A DNA stretch of 64,000 nt from Acidipila rosea (GCF_004339725.1 NZ_SMGK01000002.1:992001-1056000), one strand, 5' to 3'. Shown: positions 1-9,985, numbered from the stretch's first letter. The notes: generated by a model not told the origin, from the sequence alone. Program-made: numbers and translations.

Positions 1-198
1 GAACAGCGTCCGGTCCAGGTATTCCCAGACGGTGATGCGGTCTTTCTCCCAGAGGTCGTTGGCCTCCGGATGCCGCTCCTCAAAGGGGGCGCGCTCAATA
101 TTGAACTGGCTGAAGACCACATCCCGTTCCCTGTGGTCCCAGCCATTGGTAAGGAGCACTCCGCCAATGTCGAAGAGGACAGTCTTGATGCGGGACAT
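1..198 (-). CDS. HAD-family hydrolase, N-terminal part (cut by window edge)
   Basis: The minus strand reads 66 codons from an ATG at 198 to the window edge, so the 3' part is missing. The start MSRIKTVLFDIGGVL is the HAD motif I segment (hhhDxGGV), which in this superfamily carries the aspartate nucleophile; here the motif is D-I-G, with the second catalytic Asp position occupied by Gly as in some sugar-phosphatase-like members. The remainder (WDHRERDVVFSQF, WEKDRITVWEYL) fits the cap region of the beta-phosphoglucomutase/epoxide-hydrolase-like subfamily. It lies 28 bp downstream of rpiB on the same strand and probably ends the carbohydrate operon. A sugar-phosphate phosphatase role is inferred from the neighbours; the substrate cannot be read from this fragment. 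Confidence 0.75.
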   Translation of the reverse strand, partial: MSRIKTVLFDIGGVLLTNGWDHRERDVVFSQFNIERAPFEERHPEANDLWEKDRITVWEYLDRTLF

Positions 199-226
199 TC
201 GAGCTTACTCTCCGTTCGGTGAAGTG

Positions 227-703
227 CTAGTGGGAGTCAGATTGCGCTTCGGGCATGTAGCGCGCCTCAATTGCCTTGACCTTGTTCAGCCGGCGGACGA
301 AGCGCTCTTCCTGCTTTTGAAAGCGCGCGTTGAGGTAGGCCGCGACGAGATCGAAGGCCAGGGCCGACCCGATGATACGGGCCCCCATGACCAGCACATT
401 CATGTCGTCATGCTCGACTCCCTGATGCGCCGAGTAGGTATCGTGACACATGCAGGCGCGGATGCCGGGCATCTTGTTAGCCGCAACATTGACTCCCACG
501 CCGCTGCCGCAGATGAGAATGCCCCGCTCGGCCCGGCCGGCCATCAGCGCGCGGCCAACTGCCTCGGCGAAATCCGGGTAGTCCGATGGTTCGGCGTTGT
601 ACGCGCCCAGGTCAGTAACCTCGTGTCCGAGGCGTTCGACGTAGGCGCGTACTTCTTCCTTGAGCGGGAAGCCAGCGTGATCGGCACCGATCGCTATCTT
701 CAT
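227..703 (-). CDS. rpiB: Ribose-5-phosphate isomerase B
   Basis: This 158-residue protein has the RpiB/LacA fold signature: [11 protein letters not shown] at the start, then ILICGSGVG with Cys65 as the expected catalytic base, ANK, and [22 protein letters not shown]. It interconverts ribose 5-phosphate and ribulose 5-phosphate in the cytosolic pentose phosphate pathway. Its length is typical of the family (about 145-160). The ATG at 703 lies only 2 nt after the transketolase stop, so the two are almost certainly cotranscribed and probably translationally coupled. The pairing with transketolase makes the pentose phosphate role very likely; some relatives isomerise allose 6-phosphate or galactose 6-phosphate instead, and this cannot be excluded by eye. 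Confidence 0.95.
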   Translation of the reverse strand: MKIAIGADHAGFPLKEEVRAYVERLGHEVTDLGAYNAEPSDYPDFAEAVGRALMAGRAERGILICGSGVGVNVAANKMPGIRACMCHDTYSAHQGVEHDDMNVLVMGARIIGSALAFDLVAAYLNARFQKQEERFVRRLNKVKAIEARYMPEAQSDSH

Positions 704-705
704 CG

Positions 706-2727
706 CTACTTCCCTGCCATGGCTGATTCCTGCTTAGGGGTACGGGCGATGAGTGCCTTCGCTCGCTTGACGATGTTTGCCACGCTGAAGCCCAGCTCTT
801 CAAGCGCCCGCGTGCCGGGGGCCGACGCGCCGAAGCGGTCAAGCCCGATCACGTCTCCGTGACGGCCAACATACTTCCACCAGCCCTGCGTTGCGCCGGC
901 TTCGATGGAGAGCTTGGGAAGGTGATCCGGGAAGATGGATGCCTTGTACTCCTCGCTCTGCTCCTCGAAGAGCTTCCAGCTGGGCATCGAAACCACGCGG
1001 ACGTTGATGCCTTCCTTCTTCAGCTCGTTGGCAGCGTTGATGCCGGGCCAGAGCTCGGCGCCCGTTCCCACGATCAGCAGGTCGGGCGAGTCGCCACCCT
1101 TCTCGACGATGTAGGCGCCATGCTTCACGCCGTCGTAGATGTCATGCTTCGCCGGGTCAAGGATAGGCAGATCTTGCCGGGACAGGGCGAAGAAAGACGC
1201 CGTGGGGCGCTCCAGCGCCAGACGCCAGGCAGCGGCCGTCTCGTTTGCATCGGCAGGACGGAGATCTGTAAGACCCGGGACTGCGCGCAGCATCATCAGG
1301 TGCTCGATGGGCTGATGAGTCGGCCCATCTTCGCCCAGACCGATGGAGTCATGGGTGAAGACAAAGATCGAGTGGGCGTGCATGAGAGCGGCCATGCGGA
1401 GCGCCGGCTTGCAGTAGTCGGAGAAGACGAAGAAGGTGGAACCGTAGGGAATGACGCCACCGTGCGCGGCCATGCCGTTCACCATGGCGCACATGCCGAA
1501 CTCGCGGACGCCAAAGTAGATGTTCTGCCCGACAGCATCGAGGTGAAAATTCTTCGCATCCTTGATGAGCGTCTTGGTCGAGGCGGAAAGATCAGCCGCG
1601 CCGCCGATCAGCTCGGGCACCTGCTTGGCGTAGGCATTCATGATCGTGTTGCCTGCACTGCGGGTGGCCACCGGCTTGGAATCCGCGGCGAAGATGGGCA
1701 GAGACTTCTCCCATCCATCCTTCAGCTTGCCGGCCTGGGTGCGCTCAAACTCAGCAGCCAGCTCGGGATACTGCTTCTTGTACTCGGCGAAGAGCGCGTT
1801 CCACTCGGCCTCGTACTTCGCACCCTTTTCAATGATCTGATGCCAGTTTTTGGCTGCCTCTTCGGGCACGTAGAAGCTCTTGTCGCCGGGCCAGCCCAGC
1901 GCTTCCTTGGTCTTCTTGGTATCTTCCGCGCCCAGCGCCTCGCCGTGAGACTTGTTGGACCCGGCCTTGGGGCTGCCGTAGCCGATGATGGTGCGCACCG
2001 CGATGAGCGAAGGCTTGTCGGTAACGGCCTTGGCCGCTTCGATGGCCTTCGAAATCGCCTCAAGATCGTTGCCGTCGGCAACGTACTGCACGTGCCAGTG
2101 ATAGGCCTCGAAGCGCTTCTGCACATCCTCAGTGAAGGACAGCTCGGTCGGGCCGTCGAGGGAGATGAGGTTGTCGTCGTAGAGATAGATCATCTTGCCC
2201 AGGCCGAGGGTGCCGGCGAGCGATGCAGTCTCGTGCGAGATGCCTTCCATCAGGTCGCCATCGGAGCAGATGACATAGGTGTAGTGATCGACAATGTTGA
2301 AGCCGGGGCGGTTATAGACGGCCGACAGGTGCTTCTCCGCCAGCGCCAGGCCGACGCCCATGGCAAAACCCTGGCCGAGAGGACCGGTGGTCACTTCGAC
2401 GCCATCGGTGTCTCCGCGCTCCGGATGGCCGGGGGTCTTCGATCCCCACTGCCGGAACTGCTTCAGATCCTCGATCGAGAGGTTGTAGCCGGAAAGGTGC
2501 AGCGCACCGTAGAGCAGCGCCGATGCATGGCCATTCGACAGCACAAAACGGTCACGGTTGGACCACTTCGAATGCTTCGGGTTGTGGCGCATGTACTTAT
2601 GAAAGAGCAGGTAGGCCATCGGCGCATCGCCCAGGGGCGCGCCAGGGTGGCCGCTATTGGCTTTTTCTACCGCGTCGACTGCCAGAAAACGAAGTGCGTT
2701 AATCGAAAGCTGATCCAGTTCCGCCAT
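706..2727 (-). CDS. tkt: Transketolase
   Basis: This is a full-length 673-residue transketolase, the thiamine-diphosphate enzyme that moves two-carbon ketol units between pentose, hexose and triose phosphates. Visible features: the N-terminal start of the TPP domain ([23 protein letters not shown]), [16 protein letters not shown], the TPP-binding segment [14 protein letters not shown], the Pyr domain with GAADLSAST and [37 protein letters not shown] and the C-terminal RVVSMPSW. The ATG at 2727 is preceded by AGAGG at a suitable distance. It sits between GH15 glucoamylase upstream (153 bp gap) and rpiB downstream (2 nt gap), tying starch glucose release to the pentose phosphate pathway. Confidence 0.97.
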   Translation of the reverse strand: MAELDQLSINALRFLAVDAVEKANSGHPGAPLGDAPMAYLLFHKYMRHNPKHSKWSNRDRFVLSNGHASALLYGALHLSGYNLSIEDLKQFRQWGSKTPGHPERGDTDGVEVTTGPLGQGFAMGVGLALAEKHLSAVYNRPGFNIVDHYTYVICSDGDLMEGISHETASLAGTLGLGKMIYLYDDNLISLDGPTELSFTEDVQKRFEAYHWHVQYVADGNDLEAISKAIEAAKAVTDKPSLIAVRTIIGYGSPKAGSNKSHGEALGAEDTKKTKEALGWPGDKSFYVPEEAAKNWHQIIEKGAKYEAEWNALFAEYKKQYPELAAEFERTQAGKLKDGWEKSLPIFAADSKPVATRSAGNTIMNAYAKQVPELIGGAADLSASTKTLIKDAKNFHLDAVGQNIYFGVREFGMCAMVNGMAAHGGVIPYGSTFFVFSDYCKPALRMAALMHAHSIFVFTHDSIGLGEDGPTHQPIEHLMMLRAVPGLTDLRPADANETAAAWRLALERPTASFFALSRQDLPILDPAKHDIYDGVKHGAYIVEKGGDSPDLLIVGTGAELWPGINAANELKKEGINVRVVSMPSWKLFEEQSEEYKASIFPDHLPKLSIEAGATQGWWKYVGRHGDVIGLDRFGASAPGTRALEELGFSVANIVKRAKALIARTPKQESAMAGK

Positions 2728-2880
2728 TACAAAACCTCTTTTCGGAATTTTTCAAATGCTGCAGGCCAGTAGCGGCCTAGTGAAAGCGAACCAAAGATAA
2801 GCAGGGGTACCCTTCCTATCTTTAGATGTCATCAAACTGAAGACGGGACCGCAATGACCCTGAACTTCTTCACGAAAATT

Positions 2881-5292
2881 TCAATTTTCGATCAATACCT
2901 CGAAGTTCCGCCCTTCCCAGCGATTTTCTCCCGTCCAGAAAAGAGTAAATGAAAGCTGGCCAGTTTGCTCTTTTGCTGTGGGAATGTCGGCGTAGGAACC
3001 GGCATGGCTGAGCTGCTTGCTCTCCATGGTTTGCTGCGTTTTCCAGTCATCCGCGGTCCAGACTACCCGGAAGGGCGAATGCACGGCGATGCGCAGGGTT
3101 TTGCCAGCCGTGATCCTGCGAACGGGCCGCCGCATCTTGAAAATCTCCAACGGGCTTTCGCGACGCCCGACGCGCGCGTACCGCGCCTCCACCGGCTCGA
3201 TTGAGTCAAAAACCCGGTTGTCGGCCGCCGAGCGGAGCAATTTCAGATACTCGGAGTGAGCCCACACCAGTGGCATCGCGGAACCGGCCGGGCCGCCAAA
3301 CTCCAGCCCATCCTTGTCCGGCTCATCCCAGATCTGCTCGGGCAGCATGCCGCCAGCGGAGGCGAAGCGCTCCATTGCGGCGATGAAAGGCCTCACGTCG
3401 CGGCCTGCGGCCAGCTCATAGTGCGCCCTCTCGCCCACCAGCAGCGGCCATGCGCGCCCCTGTCCCCAGCCCTGGAACGGGCCTCCGTCCTTTCGCTGGC
3501 CATATCCGTCATGGTTATACCGGCGCCAGCATGGTCCCTTCGGGGTCTCAATTTTGAGGAGCTTGTCCACCACTTTGAGCGAGTCGACAATGAGCGGGTC
3601 ATCGGCGCGACGCACTCCGTAGCGCACCAGCTCCAGAAAGCCTGCGTCGATCACCTCACGGGCTTCGTACTCATAGCGCTCGCCCGGCCCGCGGTTGTTG
3701 AGCCGCAGCAACTGCTTGCCGCAATCTTCGTGGGCGTAAGGCTCGCCGCACTCAGGCGGCTTGATGCGCATGTAGTGTCGCTTGACGTCAGGGTGCAGCA
3801 CCCCTTCGTTGGTGACGGTCCAGTCTTCAAGATGACTCTCGATCCAGTCGGCCTGCTCTTCGAGAAAGTGTCCGAGCTCGGAGGAGTCGTGGGCGTGGGC
3901 CAGCTCCGAGGCACAGATCAGCCCGGCAATCACTGCCGCCAGGGTTGAGGGCGAATAGCCGGAATTCTCCTCCCAGCGCTCCTGCTGGGTGACGGGTGCG
4001 TATCGCACCAGAAAGCCTGCCGCCCGCTCGACAAAAGGGTATACATCGAAGTCGCCGAGGCCGCCCAGCTTCCAAAGCCGCCAGGCGAGCATGATCGGGA
4101 AGGCCACCTCATCAAGCTGAATGCCGGTCCAGTAGGGAGTTCCGTTGATCCAGAAGTTTTGTGCAAAGCCGCCGTCGGGCTTCTGCGTGCAGGCCAGATA
4201 AACCAGGGCCCGGCGCGCGGTTTCAACGCGCCCGCAGGCCAGCAGCGCCGTGGCAGACTGCACCATGTCCCGCGTCCAGACCAGGTGATACCCCCCGAGG
4301 TCGTCATCGCCCTTGGCATAACCCCAGGGGATTGATGCCGAGGCTATGAACGCGCCTGCGTAGGTCTTGTCTTCATGAGCCAGGACGATGTTGTGGCTGA
4401 CCTGCATGAGCCGCCCGTTATCGTTCGACATCACGCCGAGCGCCGCGGGGCTCGCCGCGCGTCCCCACTGCTCGATGTATCGCTTGAGATGCGAGCTGAA
4501 ATGGACGGAAAGCGAGCCCATGGTGGTCGAAAGGGCTGCATGCAATCCCTCTCCAAAGCCGATGGCGATGGTGAACTCGCCATTCGTGATCGGCCCGATC
4601 TCGCCCATCAGCGCAATGTTGCCGTCAGGCGCAGAACCGAACTCCCAGTCCATCTGGTAGTTGTCCTGCAGGTCGCGCCACCCGTCACTCATGCCCACAT
4701 AGCCACAGCTGACGCGGGTGAAACCGCAGCTGGCCGCCATCGCAAGGGAGGTCTGCCCCTTCTGCGCGACCAGCACCTTCTTGCCTGCAACCTCGACCGC
4801 GCGACCACAGTTGCCGCTGCCGCCCCCGTCGAGATGCGGCGCAAGCAGGGCATAAATCCGCAGCCGCTTCAGCAGCTCCGGATCGCCTTCGAGGCGCGCG
4901 TGCTTCAGGACCACGGGATAATGCGGGTCGCTGATGATCTCCTTGACGAGCTGATAGCGGCCCTCGGGGTCGCGACTGGTGATGCGCACGGCCAGGGCAT
5001 CCGACTCGATGTATTCAAAGGTGTGCTCGAGCGCGCGCTTTTCTTCGTGGAAGAACGTTTCGCCATCGGTGATCAGGAACTCCATGTCCCGGATCTGCGG
5101 GCGGTCGATCGTGGGGTAATAAATCTCGTTGAGAGTGCCGTGCGAGAGGGTGAACCAGACGCGGCTCGATGCCGCATACGCCGTGCCGACCGCGTCTTTC
5201 GCGCTTGAAGTCCAACGGGGTTCGAGCCCTGGCGCTCCAAATGCGGCGCCATGCCCCTCGATCCATCTGTACTGCGGCGCTACCTCAGTCAT
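2881..5292 (-). CDS. Glucoamylase, glycoside hydrolase family 15
   Basis: The 803-residue protein has the two-part architecture of bacterial GH15 glucoamylases/glucodextranases: an N-terminal beta-sandwich of about 270 residues (from TAYAASSRVWFTLSHGTLNEIYYP) followed by an (alpha/alpha)6 barrel. Barrel signatures are WTRDMVQSATALL near residue 340, GIQLDEVAFPIMLAW near 394 and WGQGRAWPLLVGERAHYEL near 615, whose Glu fits the catalytic base. The expected reaction is release of beta-glucose from the non-reducing ends of alpha-1,4-glucans. No classical signal peptide is visible, so the enzyme may be cytosolic, or a longer start may have been missed. The ATG at 5292 follows AAGGAG. It lies 58 bp downstream of the PF10091 gene and upstream of tkt. 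Confidence 0.93.
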   Translation of the reverse strand: MTEVAPQYRWIEGHGAAFGAPGLEPRWTSSAKDAVGTAYAASSRVWFTLSHGTLNEIYYPTIDRPQIRDMEFLITDGETFFHEEKRALEHTFEYIESDALAVRITSRDPEGRYQLVKEIISDPHYPVVLKHARLEGDPELLKRLRIYALLAPHLDGGGSGNCGRAVEVAGKKVLVAQKGQTSLAMAASCGFTRVSCGYVGMSDGWRDLQDNYQMDWEFGSAPDGNIALMGEIGPITNGEFTIAIGFGEGLHAALSTTMGSLSVHFSSHLKRYIEQWGRAASPAALGVMSNDNGRLMQVSHNIVLAHEDKTYAGAFIASASIPWGYAKGDDDLGGYHLVWTRDMVQSATALLACGRVETARRALVYLACTQKPDGGFAQNFWINGTPYWTGIQLDEVAFPIMLAWRLWKLGGLGDFDVYPFVERAAGFLVRYAPVTQQERWEENSGYSPSTLAAVIAGLICASELAHAHDSSELGHFLEEQADWIESHLEDWTVTNEGVLHPDVKRHYMRIKPPECGEPYAHEDCGKQLLRLNNRGPGERYEYEAREVIDAGFLELVRYGVRRADDPLIVDSLKVVDKLLKIETPKGPCWRRYNHDGYGQRKDGGPFQGWGQGRAWPLLVGERAHYELAAGRDVRPFIAAMERFASAGGMLPEQIWDEPDKDGLEFGGPAGSAMPLVWAHSEYLKLLRSAADNRVFDSIEPVEARYARVGRRESPLEIFKMRRPVRRITAGKTLRIAVHSPFRVVWTADDWKTQQTMESKQLSHAGSYADIPTAKEQTGQLSFTLFWTGENRWEGRNFEVLIEN

Positions 5293-5350
5293 TCAGCTTC
5301 GCTCCTTACGCTTCTCTGAATTCCACGCTGCCCGTAGCCCGGCCGCCGGC

Positions 5351-6805
5351 TTACAAGACCTGTGAATTTGCATCCGGATCGGGATGGAAGTTCACTTCAC
5401 GCATGGCGTGTCCGATTTCGCGGTTCTTCATGAAATATTCCCAGACAAATCCCGTTCGCAGGTTCTCAGCCATGAGCACGCTGATCCCCTGATCGATTCC
5501 AAGAATGTCCTCTGCATACCAGTTTGACTTGGGCTGGAACGCATCCACAAATCCGTAGCGCGTCCACACTTTGCTGCCATAGGTCTGACGGATGTGGAGC
5601 AGCACATGAGAGCACTCTGCGGGAAGAAAAGGCAGAGAGCCGGCCGTGGCGCAGGGTACAACGGTGCCGTCAAGCGGCCCCATGGAAGGCGGACCGCCCC
5701 AGACGCGATATCCCTCGCGCGAGTCCGATGCGGTAATCCCCCAGAGATTCTGGTCGATCCAGTTGAACTTCTGCCCCAGCACCAGGCACCACAACTGATG
5801 CGCGCGGGTGGCGGCAATGGAGTTGGTGAAGTAGTTCGTATGAAGATCGCGCTGATCGCGGTAATCGCACCAGGCATGGGCATACTGATGAATGAAGATG
5901 GGTGCGACGCCGCTGATGTAGTCGATGCCGCCATACTGCACCAGGGGCCGCAGCAGCGCGTTCCATGTCTCCGCCGGAATCGGGTGCGTGGGCGAACCAA
6001 TAGCCATGAGATACATGGTCATCAGCTCGGCATAGATATCCCAGCGATGCTTCAAAAAGCCCTGGTCGGGGAGCCAGCCCATCGAAAGGGTCTGACCGCC
6101 ATTGAGCATCCACTCCCAGTCAACGCGCCGGTAGAAAGTCGTCGCGAGCGCCTCGATGCGCGCATTTCCGGCAAAGTACTGGCGGCAGTGGAGCACGCCG
6201 CACAGCAGCAGCGCAGTGTCGATGGAGGACAGCTCGCTGCCGAACATCCTCTGCCCGCTCTCAATATCGATGAAGTGATAGAGAAATCCGTGCTCGTGAG
6301 GACAATCCTCCAGCAGGAAGGCGAGCGTCTTTTCGACGCGCTGCTCGCAGTCGCTCGGGCGCAGGTAATTGCGCTTGGCGGCGATGCAGAGCGCGCTCAG
6401 GCCGAAGCCGGTCGCGGCAATGCTGGCCACGCGGCTGAGCGAGCCTCCTGCGGCAGGAGCGCGGTCGCGCACGAGGCCCGTCTTGGGGCTGGCCTCGTTG
6501 TAAAAGAAATCGCAGCCGCGGCCCTCCAGATCGTCGAGCAGTTCGTCTGCTTCCTTTGAGACCTGGGTGAGCGGCTTGTTGATGAAGACGCCGGGCGGAT
6601 GCTTATACTGCTGCGCCGCCTCCGACTCGGTCTTGGGCTCCTGGCCCGGCTTCACCGCCGGTGGCTGGGGCTGGTTCTGAGCAGCAGCAATGCTGGCCGC
6701 GGGCACGCCCAGCGCCAGCACGCCGGAGGCTCCCGCCGTGCGCAAAAGTTCTCTCCGGGTTATTCGAGGACGACCCAATGCCAATAATTTCCGAACAATT
6801 TCCAA
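5351..6805 (-). CDS. Exported PF10091-type glycoamylase-like protein with Tat signal
   Basis: The 484-residue protein starts with a twin-arginine signal: TRRELL at residues 16-21, then the hydrophobic run TAGASGVLALGVPAASIAAA. After a Pro/Gln-rich linker comes an alpha/alpha-barrel domain with FFYNEASPKTGLVRDRAP, ASIAATGFGLSAL, WGITASDSREGYRVWGG and, near the C terminus, GIDQGISVLMAENLRTGFVWEYFM, the hallmark of the PF10091 glycoamylase-like family. Related domains occur in cyclic beta-glucan synthases and Bacteroidetes beta-glucan utilisation proteins, so the substrate is more likely a beta- or mixed glucan than starch. The start is TTG at 6805 with AAGG seven nt upstream; other TTG codons follow in frame. 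It is probably the first gene of the run into GH15, tkt and rpiB. Confidence 0.85.
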   Translation of the reverse strand: MEIVRKLLALGRPRITRRELLRTAGASGVLALGVPAASIAAAQNQPQPPAVKPGQEPKTESEAAQQYKHPPGVFINKPLTQVSKEADELLDDLEGRGCDFFYNEASPKTGLVRDRAPAAGGSLSRVASIAATGFGLSALCIAAKRNYLRPSDCEQRVEKTLAFLLEDCPHEHGFLYHFIDIESGQRMFGSELSSIDTALLLCGVLHCRQYFAGNARIEALATTFYRRVDWEWMLNGGQTLSMGWLPDQGFLKHRWDIYAELMTMYLMAIGSPTHPIPAETWNALLRPLVQYGGIDYISGVAPIFIHQYAHAWCDYRDQRDLHTNYFTNSIAATRAHQLWCLVLGQKFNWIDQNLWGITASDSREGYRVWGGPPSMGPLDGTVVPCATAGSLPFLPAECSHVLLHIRQTYGSKVWTRYGFVDAFQPKSNWYAEDILGIDQGISVLMAENLRTGFVWEYFMKNREIGHAMREVNFHPDPDANSQVL

Positions 6806-7025
6806 CTCCGGCCTTCGCGCCGCCGGAACATTTCTCTTTTAGGCTAACCCATTAGACGAGGCAGGACAGGACAAGCACTCTTTTTCTCAGCAGTCATGCA
6901 GAAAGCCGACACGTAAGCGCACCTGATGGCCATGAGATGCATCCATTATGATCGTGAAGGTAAATATGGCGCCCGATTGGGGGAGCCGGAATATTTTTCG
7001 TTAAGCAGCACGCCAGGAGGATACA

Positions 7026-7637
7026 TTGGCCTACGAAGTGCCCGCACTACCCTACGACTACGCCGGTCTTGAACCGCACATCGACGAAGCCACGATGAAA
7101 CTGCACCACGACAAGCATCACCAGGCCTACGTCACCAATCTCAACGGCGCCGTAGAGAAGCACCCCGACCTCGCCAAGCACAGTGCGGAGGATCTGCTGC
7201 GCAACCTGAACAGCATCCCGGAGGATGTTCGCACTGTTGTCCGCAACAATGGCGGCGGCCACGTCAATCACACCATGTTCTGGAGCATCATGAAGCCGGG
7301 CGGCGGCGGTGAACCGACCGGCAAAATCGCTGACCAGATCAAGAAGGACTTCGGCAGCTTTGAAGACTTCAAAAAGCAGTTCAACGAAACCACGGCAAAG
7401 CAGTTCGGCTCCGGCTGGGGCTGGCTGATCTGGGATGGCGGCAAGCTGAAGATCGTGACGACGCCGAACCAGGACAATCCCATCTCGAACGGCCACTTCC
7501 CTATCCTGGGGAATGATGTTTGGGAGCATGCCTATTACCTGAAGTACCAGAACAGACGGCCGGAATATCTTGCCGCCTGGTGGAACACAGTCAACTGGGA
7601 CGAGATCAACAAGCGCTTTGAGCAGGCTCAGAAGTAA
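7026..7637 (+). CDS. sodA: Superoxide dismutase, Mn/Fe family (Mn-type residues)
   Basis: This 203-residue protein carries all four metal ligands of the Fe/Mn superoxide dismutases: His27 in KLHHDKHH, His82 in HVNHTMFW, Asp164 and His168 in DVWEHAYY. It disproportionates superoxide to peroxide and oxygen. Gly77 in NNGGGH and the Gln149 of PNQD sit where Mn enzymes, rather than Fe enzymes, carry these residues, so Mn-dependence is inferred. There is no signal peptide, implying a cytosolic enzyme. The start codon is TTG at 7026, fixed by AGGAGG at 7015-7020 five nt upstream and by the conserved [10 protein letters not shown] start. A strong terminator follows at once, so the gene is probably monocistronic. 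Confidence 0.97.
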   Translation: MAYEVPALPYDYAGLEPHIDEATMKLHHDKHHQAYVTNLNGAVEKHPDLAKHSAEDLLRNLNSIPEDVRTVVRNNGGGHVNHTMFWSIMKPGGGGEPTGKIADQIKKDFGSFEDFKKQFNETTAKQFGSGWGWLIWDGGKLKIVTTPNQDNPISNGHFPILGNDVWEHAYYLKYQNRRPEYLAAWWNTVNWDEINKRFEQAQK

Positions 7638-7653
7638 ACCTGCAGTGGAGCAT

Positions 7654-7707
7654 GGAAAAGCCACCCCGACGACGATGAATCGTCGCAGAGGTGGCTTTCC
7701 TTTTTTC
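7654..7707 (+). terminator. Rho-independent terminator of superoxide dismutase
   Basis: GGAAAAGCCACC (7654-7665) pairs with GGTGGCTTTCC (7690-7700) with one bulged A; an inner GACGA/TCGTC pairing extends the stem. A T-rich tract follows to 7707. It lies 17 nt after the stop codon. Confidence 0.9.
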
Positions 7708-7795
7708 TGTCTGCATTCCTGACTTCCCGTGTTTGCGGCCTGCCTCCCCACCGCATCTTTTCGGCACGATCTGCGTTTAATAAAATCAGAGAGGC

Positions 7796-8602
7796 ATGAA
7801 CGAAATGCGTACTCCCGCACTTACTTTGATTGGCACACTTTTCGTGCTCGCGATCACGGCCTGCACTAATTCTTCTGCGGCGCCGACCTCCGGCCCCGCA
7901 TCGGCCACCTACAACATTGTTCAGGATGGCAAGAGTCTGGGATCAGCCACCTATACGCTGACTCCTATCGCCAGCGGCTACACGATTACGTCACAGGGCA
8001 AGATGGCCCTGGCTAAATTCAGCTACGCCTTTTCCAATACGGAGAAGCTGGATGGAGCGCTGAACATGGTCAACGACCAGATCAGCGGAGTCGTCAACGG
8101 CAGCGCGGTGAGCTTCAACGCTGCTTCTGACACCACCGGCAACAAGTTCAACATCAATGTCTCGGCCAGCGGCAAGCAGTATCAGAACGTGCTCGACCGC
8201 TATGCGAACACGGTCGTGCTGCCGGATCTCGATCCCTCCGGCTACATGCTGCTGGCGCGCCTGGCGCTTGCGCCGCCTGCCACCTCGTGGGCGCTCATCC
8301 CCAAGGGGAATGGCCTGCTCGTGCCGCTCAAGTTCACGCCAGACGCCGACGTTTCGGCCAACTATCACGGCCAGTCGATCCTGGTGAAGCACACAACCGT
8401 TGCCGTCAGCACGCAGAATGCGATTACGGTGGAGCTCTACTACCTGCCCAGCGGCCAACTGCTGGAAGCCGATCTGCCGGAGCAGAATTTCTACGTCATC
8501 TTCGGCGACTTCAAGCTGATCAATCGCCCGCAGTATAAGCAGCTGCCGCGCGGCCAGGCCGCTCCGCCGCCGCAGGGACAAGCTCAGCAGCCTCAGCAGT
8601 AA
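7796..8602 (+). CDS. Putative lipoprotein of unknown function
   Basis: The 268-residue product begins with a short basic start, a hydrophobic stretch (LTLIGTLFVLAI) and the lipobox-like ITAC with Cys23, so a lipid-anchored periplasmic or outer-membrane protein is predicted. The body is beta-rich (YNIVQDGKSLGSATYTLTP, GYTITSQGKMALAKFSYAFSNTEKLD), recalling the repeated-sheet folds of periplasmic DUF3108-like proteins; this is only a resemblance. The C terminus is Pro/Gln-rich and probably disordered. I do not recognise a catalytic motif. The ATG at 7796 follows GAGAGG; a second in-frame ATG lies three codons on. A terminator follows, so it seems to be a single-gene unit. Confidence 0.75.
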   Translation: MNEMRTPALTLIGTLFVLAITACTNSSAAPTSGPASATYNIVQDGKSLGSATYTLTPIASGYTITSQGKMALAKFSYAFSNTEKLDGALNMVNDQISGVVNGSAVSFNAASDTTGNKFNINVSASGKQYQNVLDRYANTVVLPDLDPSGYMLLARLALAPPATSWALIPKGNGLLVPLKFTPDADVSANYHGQSILVKHTTVAVSTQNAITVELYYLPSGQLLEADLPEQNFYVIFGDFKLINRPQYKQLPRGQAAPPPQGQAQQPQQ

Positions 8603-8609
8603 AAATCCT

Positions 8610-8653
8610 CCGCAGGACTGATCCGCTGCATGTGCAGGAGATCAGTCCTGCGG
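8610..8653. terminator. Convergent terminator between the lipoprotein gene and cca
   Basis: A perfect 14-bp inverted repeat, CCGCAGGACTGATC (8610-8623) against 8640-8653, encloses a nested CTGCA/TGCAG stem at 8626-8637. T5 follows on the minus strand and T4 on the plus strand, so it can serve both convergent genes. Its right arm overlaps the last codons of cca. Confidence 0.85.
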
Positions 8654-9985
8654 CAAGGTTTTGAACTGTTTGCTCACCAGCGCCAGCCCCTCTTCGCGGC
8701 TGGTGATGCGCCCCTCGAGCTGAGCATCTTCCGCAGCAGCCAGCATCTCCTTGAAGCGCGGGCCGGGCCTGTATCCGGCCGCTATCAGATCGCGTCCGGT
8801 GACCAGAAGCGATGGCCTGACCTGCTCCTCAGGCGTTGCCTCATAGCGGGTCCGGGCAAAGTCATAGAGCCGCAGGTCTCCGTGGCTCGACAGGCAATCC
8901 ATGCGGTGGAGCGCGAGATGCTCCTCGAAGCGCGGCAGGCGGAAGAATCGCTTCAGCGTAGAGTCTTTCATCTTCTCCACATCGCCGAAGCGCATGTGAT
9001 TCTCAACAAGCAGAAGAATCTGCGCCGTGTCGTCATTGGAAAAGCGCAGGCGCCGGCAGATTGCCTCCGCAATCTTCACGCCCACCTCGACATGGCCATT
9101 GAAACGGATGCGATCGGGTGCGCGCTGAAAAGTCGCCGGCTTGCCGACATCGTGAAGAAGTGCGCCCCAGGCCAGCGTGGGCTCTGCGCCCTCAGGCAGC
9201 TTCTCCAGCAGCAACAGCGTGTGAATCCAGACGTCGCCTTCCGGGTGATATTCAGGCGGCTGCTCGACTCCCTTAAGGCGCTCGATCTCCGGCAGCACCT
9301 CCGCGAGCAGCCCGGTGCTGTCGAGCAGCTCAAAGGCGCGGCGGGCGTGGCCTTCGGTGAGCATACGCGTCAGTTCATCGCGAATGCGCTCGCGGCTGAC
9401 CTGCGCAATCTGCACGGCAAGCTGCCGGATCGCCGCTTCTGTAACCGGTTCGATTACAAATCCAAAGCGGGCGGCGAAGCGCACCGCGCGCAGCATGCGC
9501 AGCTTGTCCTCAGCGAAACGCCTCGACGGCTCGCCGATTGCGCGGATAATGCCTGCGGCGAGATCAGCGCGGCCTCCCACGAAGTCAAGCACCTGCGCCG
9601 GTGGGTCGAGCAACATGCCGTTGATGGTGAAGTCGCGGCGGAGAACATCTTGCTGGGGAGTTTCCGCGAACTGTACGGCGTCCGGATGCCGCCCGTCGCT
9701 GTAGGATCCATCGCTGCGAAAGGTCGCAACTTCAGTAACGAAGCCATCGTGCTCAACCAACACGACGCCAAAGTGGGCGCCAACAGAAAACGTCCGGGGA
9801 AACATCTGCAGGACCACGTCAGGGTGCGCGCTGGTCGCCACATCGAAGTCCTTCGGAGTACGCCCCATCAGCTTGTCGCGCACGCAGCCGCCCGCGAAAT
9901 AGGCCTGGTGCCCCGCCGCGCGCAAACGCTCGACAATCCCCGCCGCTGCTTCTTCTGCCGTCACTGGAACCTCTGGTCTTATCAT
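8642..9985 (-). CDS. cca: tRNA nucleotidyltransferase / poly(A) polymerase family (CCA-adding type) with HD domain
   Basis: The 447-residue enzyme has a class II nucleotidyltransferase head: YFAGGCVRDKLMG, then the metal-binding DFDVAT, RRDFTINGML and the RNA-contact region AEDKLRMLRAVRFAARFGF. A C-terminal HD phosphohydrolase-like domain contains LLHDVGKP and VENHMRF. The expected role is addition or repair of the 3' CCA tail of tRNA; A-adding, CC-adding and poly(A) polymerase activities share this fold and cannot be separated by eye. The ATG at 9985 has no clear Shine-Dalgarno site, whereas an in-frame GTG at 9964 has AGAGG five nt upstream and would remove seven residues. Its start faces that of tsaD with almost no spacer. 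Confidence 0.9.
   Translation of the reverse strand: MIRPEVPVTAEEAAAGIVERLRAAGHQAYFAGGCVRDKLMGRTPKDFDVATSAHPDVVLQMFPRTFSVGAHFGVVLVEHDGFVTEVATFRSDGSYSDGRHPDAVQFAETPQQDVLRRDFTINGMLLDPPAQVLDFVGGRADLAAGIIRAIGEPSRRFAEDKLRMLRAVRFAARFGFVIEPVTEAAIRQLAVQIAQVSRERIRDELTRMLTEGHARRAFELLDSTGLLAEVLPEIERLKGVEQPPEYHPEGDVWIHTLLLLEKLPEGAEPTLAWGALLHDVGKPATFQRAPDRIRFNGHVEVGVKIAEAICRRLRFSNDDTAQILLLVENHMRFGDVEKMKDSTLKRFFRLPRFEEHLALHRMDCLSSHGDLRLYDFARTRYEATPEEQVRPSLLVTGRDLIAAGYRPGPRFKEMLAAAEDAQLEGRITSREEGLALVSKQFKTLPQD

Noticed and set aside
859-2772. Long open frame opposite transketolase
   Set aside because: It is the antisense shadow of a clear transketolase gene in GC-rich DNA, without domain-like sequence or a ribosome-binding site.
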